A DNA stretch of 64,000 nt from Anaerolineae bacterium (GTDB lineage: Bacteria > Chloroflexota > Anaerolineae > Anaerolineales > Anaerolineaceae), in the NCBI GenBank assembly GCA_013314735.1, contig JABUFD010000002.1:248001-312000 (forward strand), given 5' to 3'. This document shows positions 1-10,033 of this stretch, piece by piece. Made by a program: the position numbers and the translations under genes. Positions within the stretch are counted from its first letter, which is position 1, and each line of letters opens with the position of its first letter. The notes beneath the pieces were generated by a model. That model did no database searches, was not told the origin of the DNA, and worked only from the letters and a program-made list of their open reading frames with translations.

Positions 1-1
1 C

Positions 2-934
2 TGGGCAATGTTCAGCGGAAAACCAGACCTGGACCACGCCTTAGCATGTTTAACTGCTGCCTATGATGCAGGCTGCAATTATTTTGACAACGCCGAAGTC
101 TACGGAAATGGGCAATCTGTATTACTCATGGGCGCGGCACTTAAAAAGGCCGGCTGGTCACGCGATAGTTATATCATATCGAGTAAGGTGATGCATGGTT
201 CCCACGGGAAAAATGCAAAACCAACACAGGTGGGACTGAGCCGAAAACATGTCTATGAAGCCTGTCATCAGGCCATGAAAAGGCTCCAAGTGGATTATCT
301 GGATCTGTATTTTTGTCATCGACCTGATCCAGAAGTGCCGATTGAGGAAACCGTGCGTGCGATGACTGAATTAATTCTGCGCGGAGATGTGCTGTATTGG
401 GGCACTTCTGAATGGCCTGCAGAATTAATTATGGAAGCCTATCGTGTGGCACGCCAAAACAACTTAATACCACCGACAATGGAACAACCGCAATATAACT
501 TACTGCACCGAAATCGCGTGGAACAGGAATACAAGCGGCTTTATGACACTATTGGCCTGGGGACAACAATCTTTTCTCCGTTGGCTGCAGGATTGGTCAC
601 AGGTATCTACAATGATGGCTTTCCGGCAGAAGCATTGGCAAGCCAACCCGGCTTTGAATGGCTCCGGGAACGTCTGGAAGGCCCTTTGGGTGAGGCTCGT
701 CTAAACGCGATCCGTGAATGGTCAACAATTGCGAGTGAATTGGGGACCAGCATGCCGAGTCTTGCTCTGGCATGGTGCCTTAAAAACCCAAATGTCAGCA
801 CTGCCATCATGGGGGGGACAACGCCTGAGCAGGTTTCCGAGAATATGGAAGCCGTTGAAATACTGCCTATGCTGACTGATGAAGTGATGGCGAAAATCAA
901 TGCAATTAGCGTTGAGGGTATTGAAGTCGACTAA
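2..934 (+). CDS. Aldo/keto reductase, 5'-truncated by window edge
   Basis: NAD(P)H-dependent aldo/keto reductase of the voltage-gated K+ channel beta-subunit-like (AKR6/YghZ) type. It would reduce aldehydes or ketones in the cytoplasm. The catalytic tetrad is visible: Asp and Tyr in FDNAEVYG, Lys in ISSKV, His in LYFCHRPDPEVPIEE. The reading frame is open to base 2 (Trp-Ala before the first Met). The missing N-terminal strand, roughly 15-25 residues, therefore lies outside the window, and the ATG at 8 is not the true start. The C-terminal cofactor-binding region (SPLAAGLVTG, then AIMGGTTPEQVSENMEA) is complete. It ends 36 bp before a second aldo/keto reductase, so the two are probably co-transcribed. 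The physiological substrate cannot be read from the sequence. Confidence 0.9.
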   Translation, partial: WAMFSGKPDLDHALACLTAAYDAGCNYFDNAEVYGNGQSVLLMGAALKKAGWSRDSYIISSKVMHGSHGKNAKPTQVGLSRKHVYEACHQAMKRLQVDYLDLYFCHRPDPEVPIEETVRAMTELILRGDVLYWGTSEWPAELIMEAYRVARQNNLIPPTMEQPQYNLLHRNRVEQEYKRLYDTIGLGTTIFSPLAAGLVTGIYNDGFPAEALASQPGFEWLRERLEGPLGEARLNAIREWSTIASELGTSMPSLALAWCLKNPNVSTAIMGGTTPEQVSENMEAVEILPMLTDEVMAKINAISVEGIEVD

Positions 935-967
935 ACCCTGAAGCACAGGGTACATGAAAAGGAGTAA

Positions 968-1963
<996 letters not shown>

Positions 1964-2066
1964 TTAAGTAAATTCAATCCAATAAGTAATGCTGAAAATC
2001 AAAGTGGTCGTAGATGGCATATTGCGACAATTGAGCAAAAACGAATCAAAAGGAGTTGAATGTTTC

Positions 2067-2828
2067 ATGAGTACAAAAAAATATACTGTCATCACCGGTG
2101 CCAGCTCCGGAATTGGGTATGAGACCGCAAAGGTATTTGCTGCGCGAGGAAAAAACCTGATCATTGTTGCACGCCGCCTGGATCGCCTTGAAGCGCTGAA
2201 GGAGGAAATTTCTGCTATCGATCCTGATGTGGATGTCGTGATTCGGGCAGCAGACCTTTCTTCGAATGATGAGGCGATTGCGCTGTATGAATCTTTGAAA
2301 GACTATCCCATCGAAACCTGGGTCAATAACGCCGGCCGTGGAAATCGTGGCGATATTACTGATCCAGAATTGCCAAACACGCTTGGGATGATCCATCTGA
2401 ATGTGGATGCAGTGGCGATCCTCTCTTCGCTGTATGTCCGGGACTACAAGGAGGTGGAAGGCGCGCAGTTGATCAACGTGTCTTCGATCGGCGGGTATCT
2501 GGTGGTTCCCGGCGCAACGATGTATGTCGCCACCAAGTTCTTTGTCAGCGCACTGACCGAAGGCATCGACATGGAAATGCAGAAAGGTGGCTACAAACTA
2601 CGCGCCAAGGTGCTTGCACCGGCCACAACGGCCACCGAATTTGTGCAGACTGCGAATGACCTGGATGAAGCTGTTGATTATTCGCAGAAATATACCCGGT
2701 TCAGCACGGCGGAAGAAATGGCGGGATTTTTACTGGAGTTGTATGATGGCGATAAGACCGTGGGCGAAATGGATTTCGCGACGATGAAGATCAAACTGAG
2801 CGATCCCAAACATCCGCATTTGTGCTGA
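2067..2828 (+). CDS. Short-chain dehydrogenase/reductase (SDR)
   Basis: Classical SDR oxidoreductase of 253 residues using NAD(P)(H). The Rossmann motif TGASSGIG is at residues 10-17, the NNAG motif near 87-90, the catalytic Ser near 139-140, and YVATK gives Tyr153 and Lys157. I chose the ATG at 2067 because AAAAGGAG lies just upstream and the Rossmann strand begins directly after it. A longer frame from 1989 would add 26 residues without homology to the fold. It ends with the sequence KLSDPKHPH, as in many Firmicutes and Chloroflexi SDRs of this size. It follows the AKR genes after about 100 bp and may form part of the same transcript. The substrate is unknown. Confidence 0.93.
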   Translation: MSTKKYTVITGASSGIGYETAKVFAARGKNLIIVARRLDRLEALKEEISAIDPDVDVVIRAADLSSNDEAIALYESLKDYPIETWVNNAGRGNRGDITDPELPNTLGMIHLNVDAVAILSSLYVRDYKEVEGAQLINVSSIGGYLVVPGATMYVATKFFVSALTEGIDMEMQKGGYKLRAKVLAPATTATEFVQTANDLDEAVDYSQKYTRFSTAEEMAGFLLELYDGDKTVGEMDFATMKIKLSDPKHPHLC

Positions 2829-2954
2829 GAGCATTTCAAAATGCCCAAAGAGCATTCCCATCAGCACCTGGATGCCGGTCGTGGACAAAGTCTTAGGCCA
2901 GGGGAAACCGCTGGTCAAATCCGTTTAGAATCAGGTGGAAGAGGCAGGTATACG

Positions 2955-4073
2955 ATGAAGAAAACAGGCAGCAGCATGAACCGGCGCAAGGCATTGCAGG
3001 TAATGATCTTGGCGGTGGCGGCTGCCATTGTATCTTGCCGGAAAGATCCCCTGGTGGCACCTGAGCCGGAACCGATACAATCGTCAACAGAAGCCCAGTT
3101 ACCGACACAAACCCCGCTGCCCAGCGCAACTCCTGTTGCAGGGGAACCGGCAGCGGTGGAAACAGAAGCAACAATTGAACCACAGCAAGCAGAGGAAACA
3201 CAACCGATGAGTACAATCCCAACCGTTTATATGACCGCCGAAATCAGCGCCGATGGATTAATCAGGATCTATGAAGCCCTGGACCATAAGGCGCACGGGA
3301 AAGTCGCCGTGAAGATCTCCAGCGGTGAACCCGGCGGACATCACTTTCTATCCCCTGACCTGATCGAGCCATTGGTCAGCGAAGTGCAGGGCACGATCGT
3401 GGAGTGCAACACGGCTTATGGCGGGAAACGGGCAAACACAACAAGCCATGAGCAAACCCTGATCGATCATGGCTTCACCGCGATTGCTCCCACAGACATT
3501 ATGGATGCGGAAGGTGACCTGGAGCTGCCCATTGTAGGCGGCAAGTACCTGACAGCCGCCGTGGTTGGTTCGCACTATGCCAATTATAATTTCACGGTCA
3601 ACCTGGCGCATTTCAAAGGGCATGCCATGGCGGGATTCGGCGGGGTGATCAAGAATATGTCGATCGGTATCTCTTCTGCGAAAGGCAAAGGATTGATCCA
3701 CTCCGCAGGTGCCAGTACCCGGCCGATTTGGAGCACGGAACAGAACGCTTTCTTGGAATCCATGGTGGAAGCTGCCAAAGGAATGGCGGATTATGTCGGC
3801 GAGAATATCATCTACATCAATGTGATGAATAATCTCTCCGTGGACTGCGACTGCGACAGCCATCCTGCCGCCCCAACCATGGCGGATATCGGAATTTTGG
3901 CTTCGCTTGACCCGGTAGCCGTGGACCAGGCCTGCATCGATCTCGTGTATGCCGCATCCGACAGCCAGGATTTGGTAAAGAGGATTGAATCCAGAAACGG
4001 CTTGCACACGTTGGAACATGCCGCTGCGATGGGAATGGGCAGCCGTGAATATGAATTGGTGCGTATAGACTGA
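2955..4073 (+). CDS. DUF362 family lipoprotein
   Basis: DUF362-domain protein of 372 residues. The start at 2955 follows a purine-rich GGAAGAGGCAGG stretch. The N-terminus carries a twin-arginine-like RRKAL, a hydrophobic stretch and a lipobox-like IVSC, then a Pro/Thr/Glu-rich linker of about 60 residues. This predicts export and lipid anchoring outside the cell membrane. The DUF362 domain follows, with the conserved VDCDCDSHP and LASLDPVAVDQACIDL motifs. DUF362 proteins are often linked to iron-sulfur redox proteins, but their biochemical role is poorly defined, and no ferredoxin CxxCxxC set is visible here. A second DUF362 protein, with a Tat signal, lies at 58875-60218. The neighbours (SDR upstream, SnoaL-like downstream) do not fix its function. 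Confidence 0.85.
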   Translation: MKKTGSSMNRRKALQVMILAVAAAIVSCRKDPLVAPEPEPIQSSTEAQLPTQTPLPSATPVAGEPAAVETEATIEPQQAEETQPMSTIPTVYMTAEISADGLIRIYEALDHKAHGKVAVKISSGEPGGHHFLSPDLIEPLVSEVQGTIVECNTAYGGKRANTTSHEQTLIDHGFTAIAPTDIMDAEGDLELPIVGGKYLTAAVVGSHYANYNFTVNLAHFKGHAMAGFGGVIKNMSIGISSAKGKGLIHSAGASTRPIWSTEQNAFLESMVEAAKGMADYVGENIIYINVMNNLSVDCDCDSHPAAPTMADIGILASLDPVAVDQACIDLVYAASDSQDLVKRIESRNGLHTLEHAAAMGMGSREYELVRID

Positions 4074-4140
4074 GCAAATTAGAATAAACTCGCTAAACAT
4101 CACAACTAATTTATTTCTATATCGAAAAGGTGTTTTACTT

Positions 4141-4578
4141 ATGCATAATGAAGATAGATATAAAGAGATTCGGAAAACGATTGCAGCTCGAGTGAACGAT
4201 TACGCCCGTTCTATTAATGACGCAGATACCGATGCTGCTGAACAGATTTGGTCTACATCGGATGACGTCACCCTGATTCATCCGCGATCTCATGAACATG
4301 GGTGGGATCAGGTAAAAACAGAGTTCTATGAAAAGACAATGCGAGATAGATTCAGTCAACGCCACTTAGAAGTTTTCGATCTATCAATCTACCCGTATGA
4401 GAGTGTGGTGATTGTGGAATTCTATTGGGTGTTTGATGCTGTCTTCCGAATTGATGGTTCCGCCCATCAAACCAAAGGGAGAGAGACTCAGGTTTTTCAT
4501 GATGTGAATGGTCAATGGCTGCTCAAACATGTCCATTATTCAGGGATGCCTGTGACTGGAGAACGCGAAGGTTTCTAA
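4141..4578 (+). CDS. SnoaL/NTF2-like protein
   Basis: Small cytoplasmic protein of 145 residues with the NTF2/SnoaL alpha+beta cone pattern. A long N-terminal helix leads into ADTDAAEQIW, then strands around VTLIHPRSHEHGWDQV and a C-terminal sheet ending QWLLKHVHYSGMPV. The family is found in isomerases, dehydratases and many proteins of unknown activity, often as small-ligand pockets. An AAAAGG ribosome-binding site precedes the ATG by about 8 nt, in an AT-rich 67-bp gap that may hold a promoter. It is followed 28 bp later by the VOC-TolB fusion. No substrate can be assigned. Confidence 0.8.
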   Translation: MHNEDRYKEIRKTIAARVNDYARSINDADTDAAEQIWSTSDDVTLIHPRSHEHGWDQVKTEFYEKTMRDRFSQRHLEVFDLSIYPYESVVIVEFYWVFDAVFRIDGSAHQTKGRETQVFHDVNGQWLLKHVHYSGMPVTGEREGF

Positions 4579-4606
4579 AACAGAAAATGAATTGAGGTAA
4601 TTTTCA

Positions 4607-6019
4607 TTGAAAACAAAGCCAGTTATTACGCAAATTTGTATTGTTGTGAAGGATGTGAAGAAGGTCAGCGCCAATTGGGCAAAAGTGCTGGGGATACCCG
4701 AAGCTGAGATCGAAACCACCTTTCCTGATGGCGTCCCGCTGCTGCACTACACCCATGGCGCGGCTGCGGAATACAAAGATTTACGGGTTGCTAAATACCA
4801 TCTGGACAATTTCATCCTTGAATTGCTCCAGCCGGGTGAAACCCCGAGCCCCTGGAAGGCGCACCTGGATACTTATGGGCAAGGGGTGTTCCATTTCTGC
4901 CTGCTGGTGGATGACCGTAAGGTCTTTCAGCAAAGGTTGTCAGGGATTGACGTCGATCTGCCGTATCACATTGGTTATTTTCCCGGCGGTGCGTATAGTT
5001 ATGTGAACGCCCGGGAACAATTGGGCATTGAACTCAGTGTCAATCAACAGGGTGCTGACCCGGCCTTGTATAATGCTCTTCAGGCCGGTAACGCAGTACC
5101 TCTGGCAGAGCTGCAAGAATCAGTGGAGAACGAAACAATGGATATTGAGACATTACGAAAATATATGGCAATGCGTGATACGTACAGCCTATTAGAGATC
5201 GTGGATGTTCACACCGGTGAACGCACCGCGTTGAAAGAGTTTGACTTTGTCATCGAAGCGCCCAACTGGACCAATGATGGCAAGCATCTTATCTATAACA
5301 GCGGCGGACGCATGTACCGCTACGAACTGGAAACCGGAGAGATTGAAGAAATCAACACCGGTTTTACGATCGACTGCAACAACGACCATGTGCTTTCACC
5401 CGACAACAGCGAATTGGCAGTCAGCCATTTCACCAACGAAGATGTGGTCTCGCGCATCTACATCATCCCGTTTGCGGATGGCGAACCGCGCCTGGTGACC
5501 AAAAAGGGCCCCAGTTATCTGCATGGCTGGTCGCCGGATGGAAAGCGGTTGTCATACTGTGCGGAACGTAATGGGCAGTATGATGTGTACACCATATCCG
5601 TGAATGGTGGAGAAGAAACACAGTTGACGGATGAGCTCGGGCTGGATGATGGGCCGGAGTACTCACCCGATGGGAATTATATCTGGTTCAACTCGGTGCG
5701 CACCGGATTGATGCAGGTGTGGCGTATGCAAGCCGATGGCACGAACCCAACCCATATGGTGCAGGAAGATGCCAATTGCTGGTTCCCGCATGTTTCCCCG
5801 GATGGCCTTTGGGTGGCCTACATCGCCTATGCCAATGGCGACGTGGACCCCGGTGACCATCCTGCCAACAAGCATGTCGAACTGCGGCTGGCGCCGGCAG
5901 ATGGTGGGGAATCGGTAACGCTCGTAAAACTGTTTGGCGGCCAGGGCACGATCAATGTGAATTCCTGGGCGCCCGACAGCCGAAGGTTGGCCTTTGTATC
6001 CTATCGGTTAAAAGTCTAG
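4607..6019 (+). CDS. VOC-domain / TolB-like beta-propeller fusion
   Basis: Protein of 470 residues starting at a TTG preceded by GAGG. Residues about 6-150 form a glyoxalase/VOC fold ([38 protein letters not shown]). Residues about 178-470 form a TolB/PD40 beta-propeller with repeated units such as [37 protein letters not shown] and [12 protein letters not shown]. There is no signal peptide, so it is probably cytoplasmic. At 5138 an in-frame ATG is preceded by GGAG (5125-5128) at a normal distance. The propeller begins exactly there, so a free propeller may also be made. The two domains are usually separate proteins. Function unknown; a sugar-sensing or lyase-like role would be guesswork. Confidence 0.85.
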   Translation: MKTKPVITQICIVVKDVKKVSANWAKVLGIPEAEIETTFPDGVPLLHYTHGAAAEYKDLRVAKYHLDNFILELLQPGETPSPWKAHLDTYGQGVFHFCLLVDDRKVFQQRLSGIDVDLPYHIGYFPGGAYSYVNAREQLGIELSVNQQGADPALYNALQAGNAVPLAELQESVENETMDIETLRKYMAMRDTYSLLEIVDVHTGERTALKEFDFVIEAPNWTNDGKHLIYNSGGRMYRYELETGEIEEINTGFTIDCNNDHVLSPDNSELAVSHFTNEDVVSRIYIIPFADGEPRLVTKKGPSYLHGWSPDGKRLSYCAERNGQYDVYTISVNGGEETQLTDELGLDDGPEYSPDGNYIWFNSVRTGLMQVWRMQADGTNPTHMVQEDANCWFPHVSPDGLWVAYIAYANGDVDPGDHPANKHVELRLAPADGGESVTLVKLFGGQGTINVNSWAPDSRRLAFVSYRLKV

Positions 6020-6041
6020 ACTCACAGGAGGAATGAAAACG

Positions 6042-6530
6042 ATGCGTACGGATACGCTGGTCGTTTATTACTCCCATTCCGGGAACACAGAGAAAATTGC
6101 AAGGATCATTCATGCAAAGGTGGGCGGCATGCTCCAGGCATTGCAGCCAGTGACACCGTATCCGCAGGTATACCGGGCGGTGGTGGACCAGGCCAAACAG
6201 GAAATTCAGGCGGGATACCTGCCCCCGTTGTTAACGAAGATCCCTGATATTGTGGGTTATAACACCCTGTTCGTTGGTTCGCCCAACTGGTGGAGTACAA
6301 TCGCACCTCCGGTGGCTGCTTTCCTTTCGGCTTATGACATGGCAGGGAAAACGATTGTGCCTTTCTTCACTCATGGTGGCGGTGGGCTGGCAGGAATGCA
6401 AAAAGAGGTCATCCGGTTATGTCCAAATGCCAGTGTGCTCAGCAGTTATACCGCCCATGCCGGCGGTGGACGGGATGTTGAGACCGAGATTGCAGAGTGG
6501 TTGGTAGGCCTGGGGCTGGTCAATGATTAA
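6042..6530 (+). CDS. Flavodoxin
   Basis: Flavodoxin-like FMN protein (Flavodoxin_4 type) of 162 residues, an electron carrier or NAD(P)H-quinone-type reductase in the cytoplasm. The phosphate-binding loop YYSHSGNTEKIAR lies at the N-terminus, the first FMN ring loop at FVGSPNWWSTIAPP, and the second at FTHGGGGLAG. An ATG at 6033 is also in frame, but it stands only 1 nt after AGGAGG (6026-6031). The ATG at 6042, 10 nt downstream, is the better start. It is the last gene of the + strand redox run and is followed by a hairpin with a T-tract. Confidence 0.9.
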   Translation: MRTDTLVVYYSHSGNTEKIARIIHAKVGGMLQALQPVTPYPQVYRAVVDQAKQEIQAGYLPPLLTKIPDIVGYNTLFVGSPNWWSTIAPPVAAFLSAYDMAGKTIVPFFTHGGGGLAGMQKEVIRLCPNASVLSSYTAHAGGGRDVETEIAEWLVGLGLVND

Positions 6531-6604
6531 AAGGCGCGGCAAACCGGATTGTATGCTCCAGATTTGCCCGGAAATGCAATTTCAGGCCATGCCTCCATCT
6601 GAGT

Positions 6605-6640
6605 AAAGCAAATGATTTGAATCGGGATTGCTTTCTTTTT
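6605..6640 (+). terminator. Rho-independent terminator
   Basis: AAAGCAA (6605-6611) pairs with TTGCTTT (6628-6634), with a possible inner GATT/AATC pair, and is followed by a T-run at 6636-6640. It lies between the convergent flavodoxin and aldehyde dehydrogenase genes and may serve both strands. Confidence 0.6.
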
Positions 6641-8024
6641 ATCGGCCAAACTTCTGCCAATATTCACCAAAAATCTGTCCCTCATTCGGTACAACCGGTG
6701 GAATGGGCATCGATACCCAGGTGGTGTTAATGAAATGCTTCCAATGCACATTTTCCGAGGTGATGTTACCTCCCCAGGTGCCGCAGCCCAGCGTGAGGGC
6801 AAATGGCATGCCGTTGTCATAATTCCCGCTGTTCCCGTAAGCCTGCGTCTGGCGCACCATCATGCGTGAAACCCGGGCACGTTCCGCCAACGCAAGGACA
6901 TGGGCGTGGTTGGTGGTATGAATCCCGCAGGAATGACCGTAGCCGCTGTAGCGGGTAATTTCTCCCACCAGGCGCACCGCATCATCGAATTCCCGATACT
7001 GCCACAGAGTCAGCACCGGCGACAATTTTTCACCGGAGAATGGATCTTCCCTGCCGACGGCCTCACCGATCACCATCAAGAATTGAACCTGTTCCCAGCT
7101 ATCAATCTCGGCCAGGCGCGCAATTTTCGAGGCAGGTTGTCCGACGATCTCCCGGCTGAGATGGGTTCCGTCCGGCCACATCACATCTCGCAGCCGGGCT
7201 TTTTCATCGGCACTGCACAGGTATCCGCCGTGTTGCTGGAAAAGGTCGACCATTTGATCAAAGACGGATGCGTGCATCACGCATGAATTTTCAGAAGAGC
7301 AGGAGGTGGCGTTGTCAAATACCTTGCCCAAAACGATTTTATTGGCGGCATCCGCCAGGTCGGCGGTTTCATCCACCACCACGACCGCGTTTCCCGCGCC
7401 AACTCCATAGGCCGGGGTGCCGCTGGAATAGGCTACTTTGACCATGGCAGCTCCGCCGGTGGCAACCACCAGGTCCACCTGTTTCATCAATTCCTGGGTC
7501 AGTTCCACGGTCGGATCCTCAACACTCTGCACCAGATCGACCGGTGCCCCGACTTTTGCCAATCCTTCCCGCAGGTAGCGTACAGTCAGAGCACAGGTTG
7601 CCCTGGCCTTGGGGTGGGGAGCGAAGATGACGGCGTTACGGGTTTTCAGCATCGGCAGTCCATTGCAGGCAATGGTGGAGGATGCGTTGGTGACCGGGGT
7701 CAGGGCACCAATCACGCCGACTGGTTTGGCGACTTTGATCAGCCCTCTGACCGGGTCCTCTTCGATGATGCCCACCGTTTTTAGCCCATGCAAGTCGCGC
7801 AGGGTGCCGAGTGTTTTCTTTTGATGTTTGGCAAGTTTGTGTTCGTAAATGCCCATGCCGGTTTCTTCCACCGCCAGACGGGCGCAGGTTTCGGCGTGGG
7901 AGCGTTCATAGGCACCCCAGCCAGCAGCTGCGACCATCTCATCCACCCGTTCCTGGTCCCAGAACTCAACCTGTACCTGGGCTTCACGGGCTTTCGCCAC
8001 CAATTTCTGGATTTCTTCTACCAT
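6639..8024 (-). CDS. CoA-acylating aldehyde dehydrogenase (SauS/EutE-like)
   Basis: Aldehyde dehydrogenase of 461 residues in the CoA-acylating branch, which oxidises an aldehyde to an acyl-CoA with NAD(P)+. The catalytic Cys242 lies in VFDNATSCSSENSC, a context I recall from sulfoacetaldehyde dehydrogenase (SauS) and related AdhE/EutE-type enzymes. The glycine-rich GGAAMVKVAYSSGTPAYGVG loop is present. It is not an IolA-type methylmalonate-semialdehyde dehydrogenase. It starts at an ATG after AAGGAG and is the last gene of the iol operon, 22 bp after iolG. Sulfoacetaldehyde and malonate semialdehyde are near-isosteres. I infer that it turns malonate semialdehyde from inositol into malonyl-CoA, or an aldehyde derived from it into acyl-CoA. 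Family assignment is firm; the substrate is inference. Confidence 0.9.
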   Translation of the reverse strand: MVEEIQKLVAKAREAQVQVEFWDQERVDEMVAAAGWGAYERSHAETCARLAVEETGMGIYEHKLAKHQKKTLGTLRDLHGLKTVGIIEEDPVRGLIKVAKPVGVIGALTPVTNASSTIACNGLPMLKTRNAVIFAPHPKARATCALTVRYLREGLAKVGAPVDLVQSVEDPTVELTQELMKQVDLVVATGGAAMVKVAYSSGTPAYGVGAGNAVVVVDETADLADAANKIVLGKVFDNATSCSSENSCVMHASVFDQMVDLFQQHGGYLCSADEKARLRDVMWPDGTHLSREIVGQPASKIARLAEIDSWEQVQFLMVIGEAVGREDPFSGEKLSPVLTLWQYREFDDAVRLVGEITRYSGYGHSCGIHTTNHAHVLALAERARVSRMMVRQTQAYGNSGNYDNGMPFALTLGCGTWGGNITSENVHWKHFINTTWVSMPIPPVVPNEGQIFGEYWQKFGR

Positions 8025-8046
8025 CGGTTACTCCTTGCTTTCTGGT

Positions 8047-9069
8047 TTAATCAATTTCAGATATCCTGACCGGGCGGTTCTCCTCCAGGGATTTCCTGGC
8101 AGCCATGGCGATTACGACCGGCTTCCGGCCGTCCGTGACGGTAACCGGAGTGGGTGTATTGTGGCGGACGGCGTCAATGAAATCCCGCATTTCAGCAAGG
8201 AAGGATTCCGCGTACCGTTCCAGGAAGAAATACAGCGGTTTTTCAGAAATCACTCCCTCTGCATTGCTGTAAACCGTCGTGTTGGGATGGTTATTGGCAG
8301 CAGCCGCCATACCAGCGGAGCCAAATACTTCCACCCGCTGGTCGTAACCGTAAACGGCTTTCCGGCTGTTATCAATGGTGCCAATAGCGCCGTTGGCAAA
8401 CTTGAGTGTGATGATGGCAGTATCAATGTCACCTGCCTGGCCGATTTCCGGGTCCACCAGCACAGTCCCGGCGGCAAACACTTCCACCACCTCGCTGCCG
8501 GAAAGGTAGCGCGCCATGTCGAAATCATGAATGGTCATATCAAGGAACATTCCACCGGAAACTTTGACGTAAGCAATCGGGGGCGGTGCCGGGTCGCGGC
8601 TGGTAATGCGCAGGATATGAACATCACCGATGCTGCCTGCCTGCACCAATTCCCGAACTTTCCTGAAATTGGCATCAAAACGCCGGTTGAACCCAATCTG
8701 GCATTGGACGCCAGCCTGCTCTACCGCCGCAATCGCCAGGTCGATTTTTTGAAGGCTGTAGTCGACCGGCTTCTCACAGAAGATATGCTTGCCTGCCGCC
8801 GCGGCGTCGATCATCAGGTCAGCGTGGGTGTTGGTTGAGGAGCAGATGATGACTGCACCGATGGCGGGATCACCGATGATCTTTTGGGGGTCATCATATA
8901 CCTGTGCAATGTGCAGCCCGTTTGCCAATTCCACTGCGGCTGCCAGGTTGACATCTGCAATGGCTGCCAGGTTGACAGCGGGAATGCGTGTGGCAAGATT
9001 CTGCGCGTGAATTTTGCCTATCCTGCCCGCGCCAATCACGCCAACTTGTAGTTCTTTTTGTGGTGACAT
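8047..9069 (-). CDS. iolG: Inositol 2-dehydrogenase IolG
   Basis: NAD-dependent Gfo/Idh/MocA dehydrogenase of 340 residues that oxidises myo-inositol to scyllo-inosose, the first step of inositol catabolism. The N-terminal Rossmann motif GVIGAGRIGKIH, the EKP signature (about residues 99-101) and the catalytic segment FLDMTIHDFDMARYL are all present. I placed the start at 9069, where GAGG precedes the ATG and the Rossmann strand begins. A longer frame to 9186 overlaps iolE and lacks homology. It lies between iolE and the acylating dehydrogenase. The Gfo/Idh family is broad, and the assignment rests on the flanking iolE, iolD and iolB. Confidence 0.9.
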   Translation of the reverse strand: MSPQKELQVGVIGAGRIGKIHAQNLATRIPAVNLAAIADVNLAAAVELANGLHIAQVYDDPQKIIGDPAIGAVIICSSTNTHADLMIDAAAAGKHIFCEKPVDYSLQKIDLAIAAVEQAGVQCQIGFNRRFDANFRKVRELVQAGSIGDVHILRITSRDPAPPPIAYVKVSGGMFLDMTIHDFDMARYLSGSEVVEVFAAGTVLVDPEIGQAGDIDTAIITLKFANGAIGTIDNSRKAVYGYDQRVEVFGSAGMAAAANNHPNTTVYSNAEGVISEKPLYFFLERYAESFLAEMRDFIDAVRHNTPTPVTVTDGRKPVVIAMAARKSLEENRPVRISEID

Positions 9070-9089
9070 GTTTTTCCATTCCTCTTTTG

Positions 9090-9989
9090 CTATAATCCAA
9101 TTGACTGGAGGTATTGCCGATTGCGGAGGGCAGAATCGAAGGGCTTTCCCATTCCAGGCAGTACGTCCTGTTCCACCACAATCCATCCATCATACGCATG
9201 CCGTTCCAGTTCCGCCTTAACCGCAGGGAAATCGACCGCTCCCTGACCCAGCTCACAGAAAACACCCGCACCAACGGACTGGAAATAATCCCAACCGGCC
9301 GCACGGGATTGTTCTGCGATGGTTGGGTGGCAGTCTTTGAAGTGTACGTGCCATACCCGGGCTCCGTGTTCTTTCAGTATCGAGAGTGGGTCACCGCCGG
9401 CAAACTGGAAGTGCCCGGTATCGAGGCACAACCCGACCAGGTTTGGATCGGTCATGGATAACAAATGCTGCACCTCCCAGGGCGCTTCAACATACCCGCC
9501 GCAGTGGTGGTGAAATACCAGGCGCAACCCGGTCTCTTCCCGAACAGATCTGGCAATTTGGTCTGTGCCTGCGGCAAATATTTCCCATTCCCTTTCGGTT
9601 AAACTCATGTCCGGTGTGATCCTGCCGGCATGACTTGTGCGCGCAGCTACTGTGCCATTCTCATCAGCCAGCACAATCAACGGCGATGACCCCTGTACAG
9701 CGGAGAGCAGCCGTGCAACCTTCAGGGCGGCATCCACACCCGGTTGGTGGTTGTCGTTAGACTTTAGTGCAACCGGTACAAACGCTCCCAACAACTGGAG
9801 GTTGCGCTGGATCAGCTCATCTTTCAATCTCGCGGGGTCGGTAGGCATAAAACCCCAGTCTCCCAACTCCGTTCCGGCATAGCCGGTTTGTTGAATTTCA
9901 TCAAGCACCACATTGTAAGTGGCGGGTTCACCCTGCAAATCGAATTCCAGGACACCCCATGAACACGGTGCGTTGGCAATTTTAATCAT
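9090..9989 (-). CDS. iolE: Inosose dehydratase IolE
   Basis: TIM-barrel metalloenzyme of the xylose-isomerase-like family, 299 residues, that dehydrates scyllo-inosose to 3D-(3,5/4)-trihydroxycyclohexane-1,2-dione. The N-terminus IANAPCSWGVLEFD and TELGDWGFMPTD are typical of IolE. Metal ligands are visible in LVFHHHCGGYVE, LCLDTGHFQFAGGDP and VWHVHFKDC. I chose the ATG at 9989, with GAGG about 10 nt upstream. It is spaced 44 bp from iolD and 20 bp from iolG, consistent with one transcript. Confidence 0.93.
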   Translation of the reverse strand: MIKIANAPCSWGVLEFDLQGEPATYNVVLDEIQQTGYAGTELGDWGFMPTDPARLKDELIQRNLQLLGAFVPVALKSNDNHQPGVDAALKVARLLSAVQGSSPLIVLADENGTVAARTSHAGRITPDMSLTEREWEIFAAGTDQIARSVREETGLRLVFHHHCGGYVEAPWEVQHLLSMTDPNLVGLCLDTGHFQFAGGDPLSILKEHGARVWHVHFKDCHPTIAEQSRAAGWDYFQSVGAGVFCELGQGAVDFPAVKAELERHAYDGWIVVEQDVLPGMGKPFDSALRNRQYLQSIGL

Positions 9990-10033
9990 CGGTTCAAACC
10001 TCATCTTTCGCATAAAAAAACCCGTGCCGCCAA

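Noticed and set aside
2829-2954. Possible coding remnant between SDR and DUF362 genes
   Set aside because: A short frame ends in a plausible-looking peptide (2833-2928), but it lacks a start and I cannot link it to a family.
3348-4103. Long open frame of 251 codons on the - strand
   Set aside because: It is the antisense of the DUF362 gene, has no family motif and no ribosome site. The + strand product has clear domain motifs.
8035-8838. Long open frame of 267 codons on the + strand
   Set aside because: Antisense of iolG; no recognisable domain, and the - strand gene is certain.
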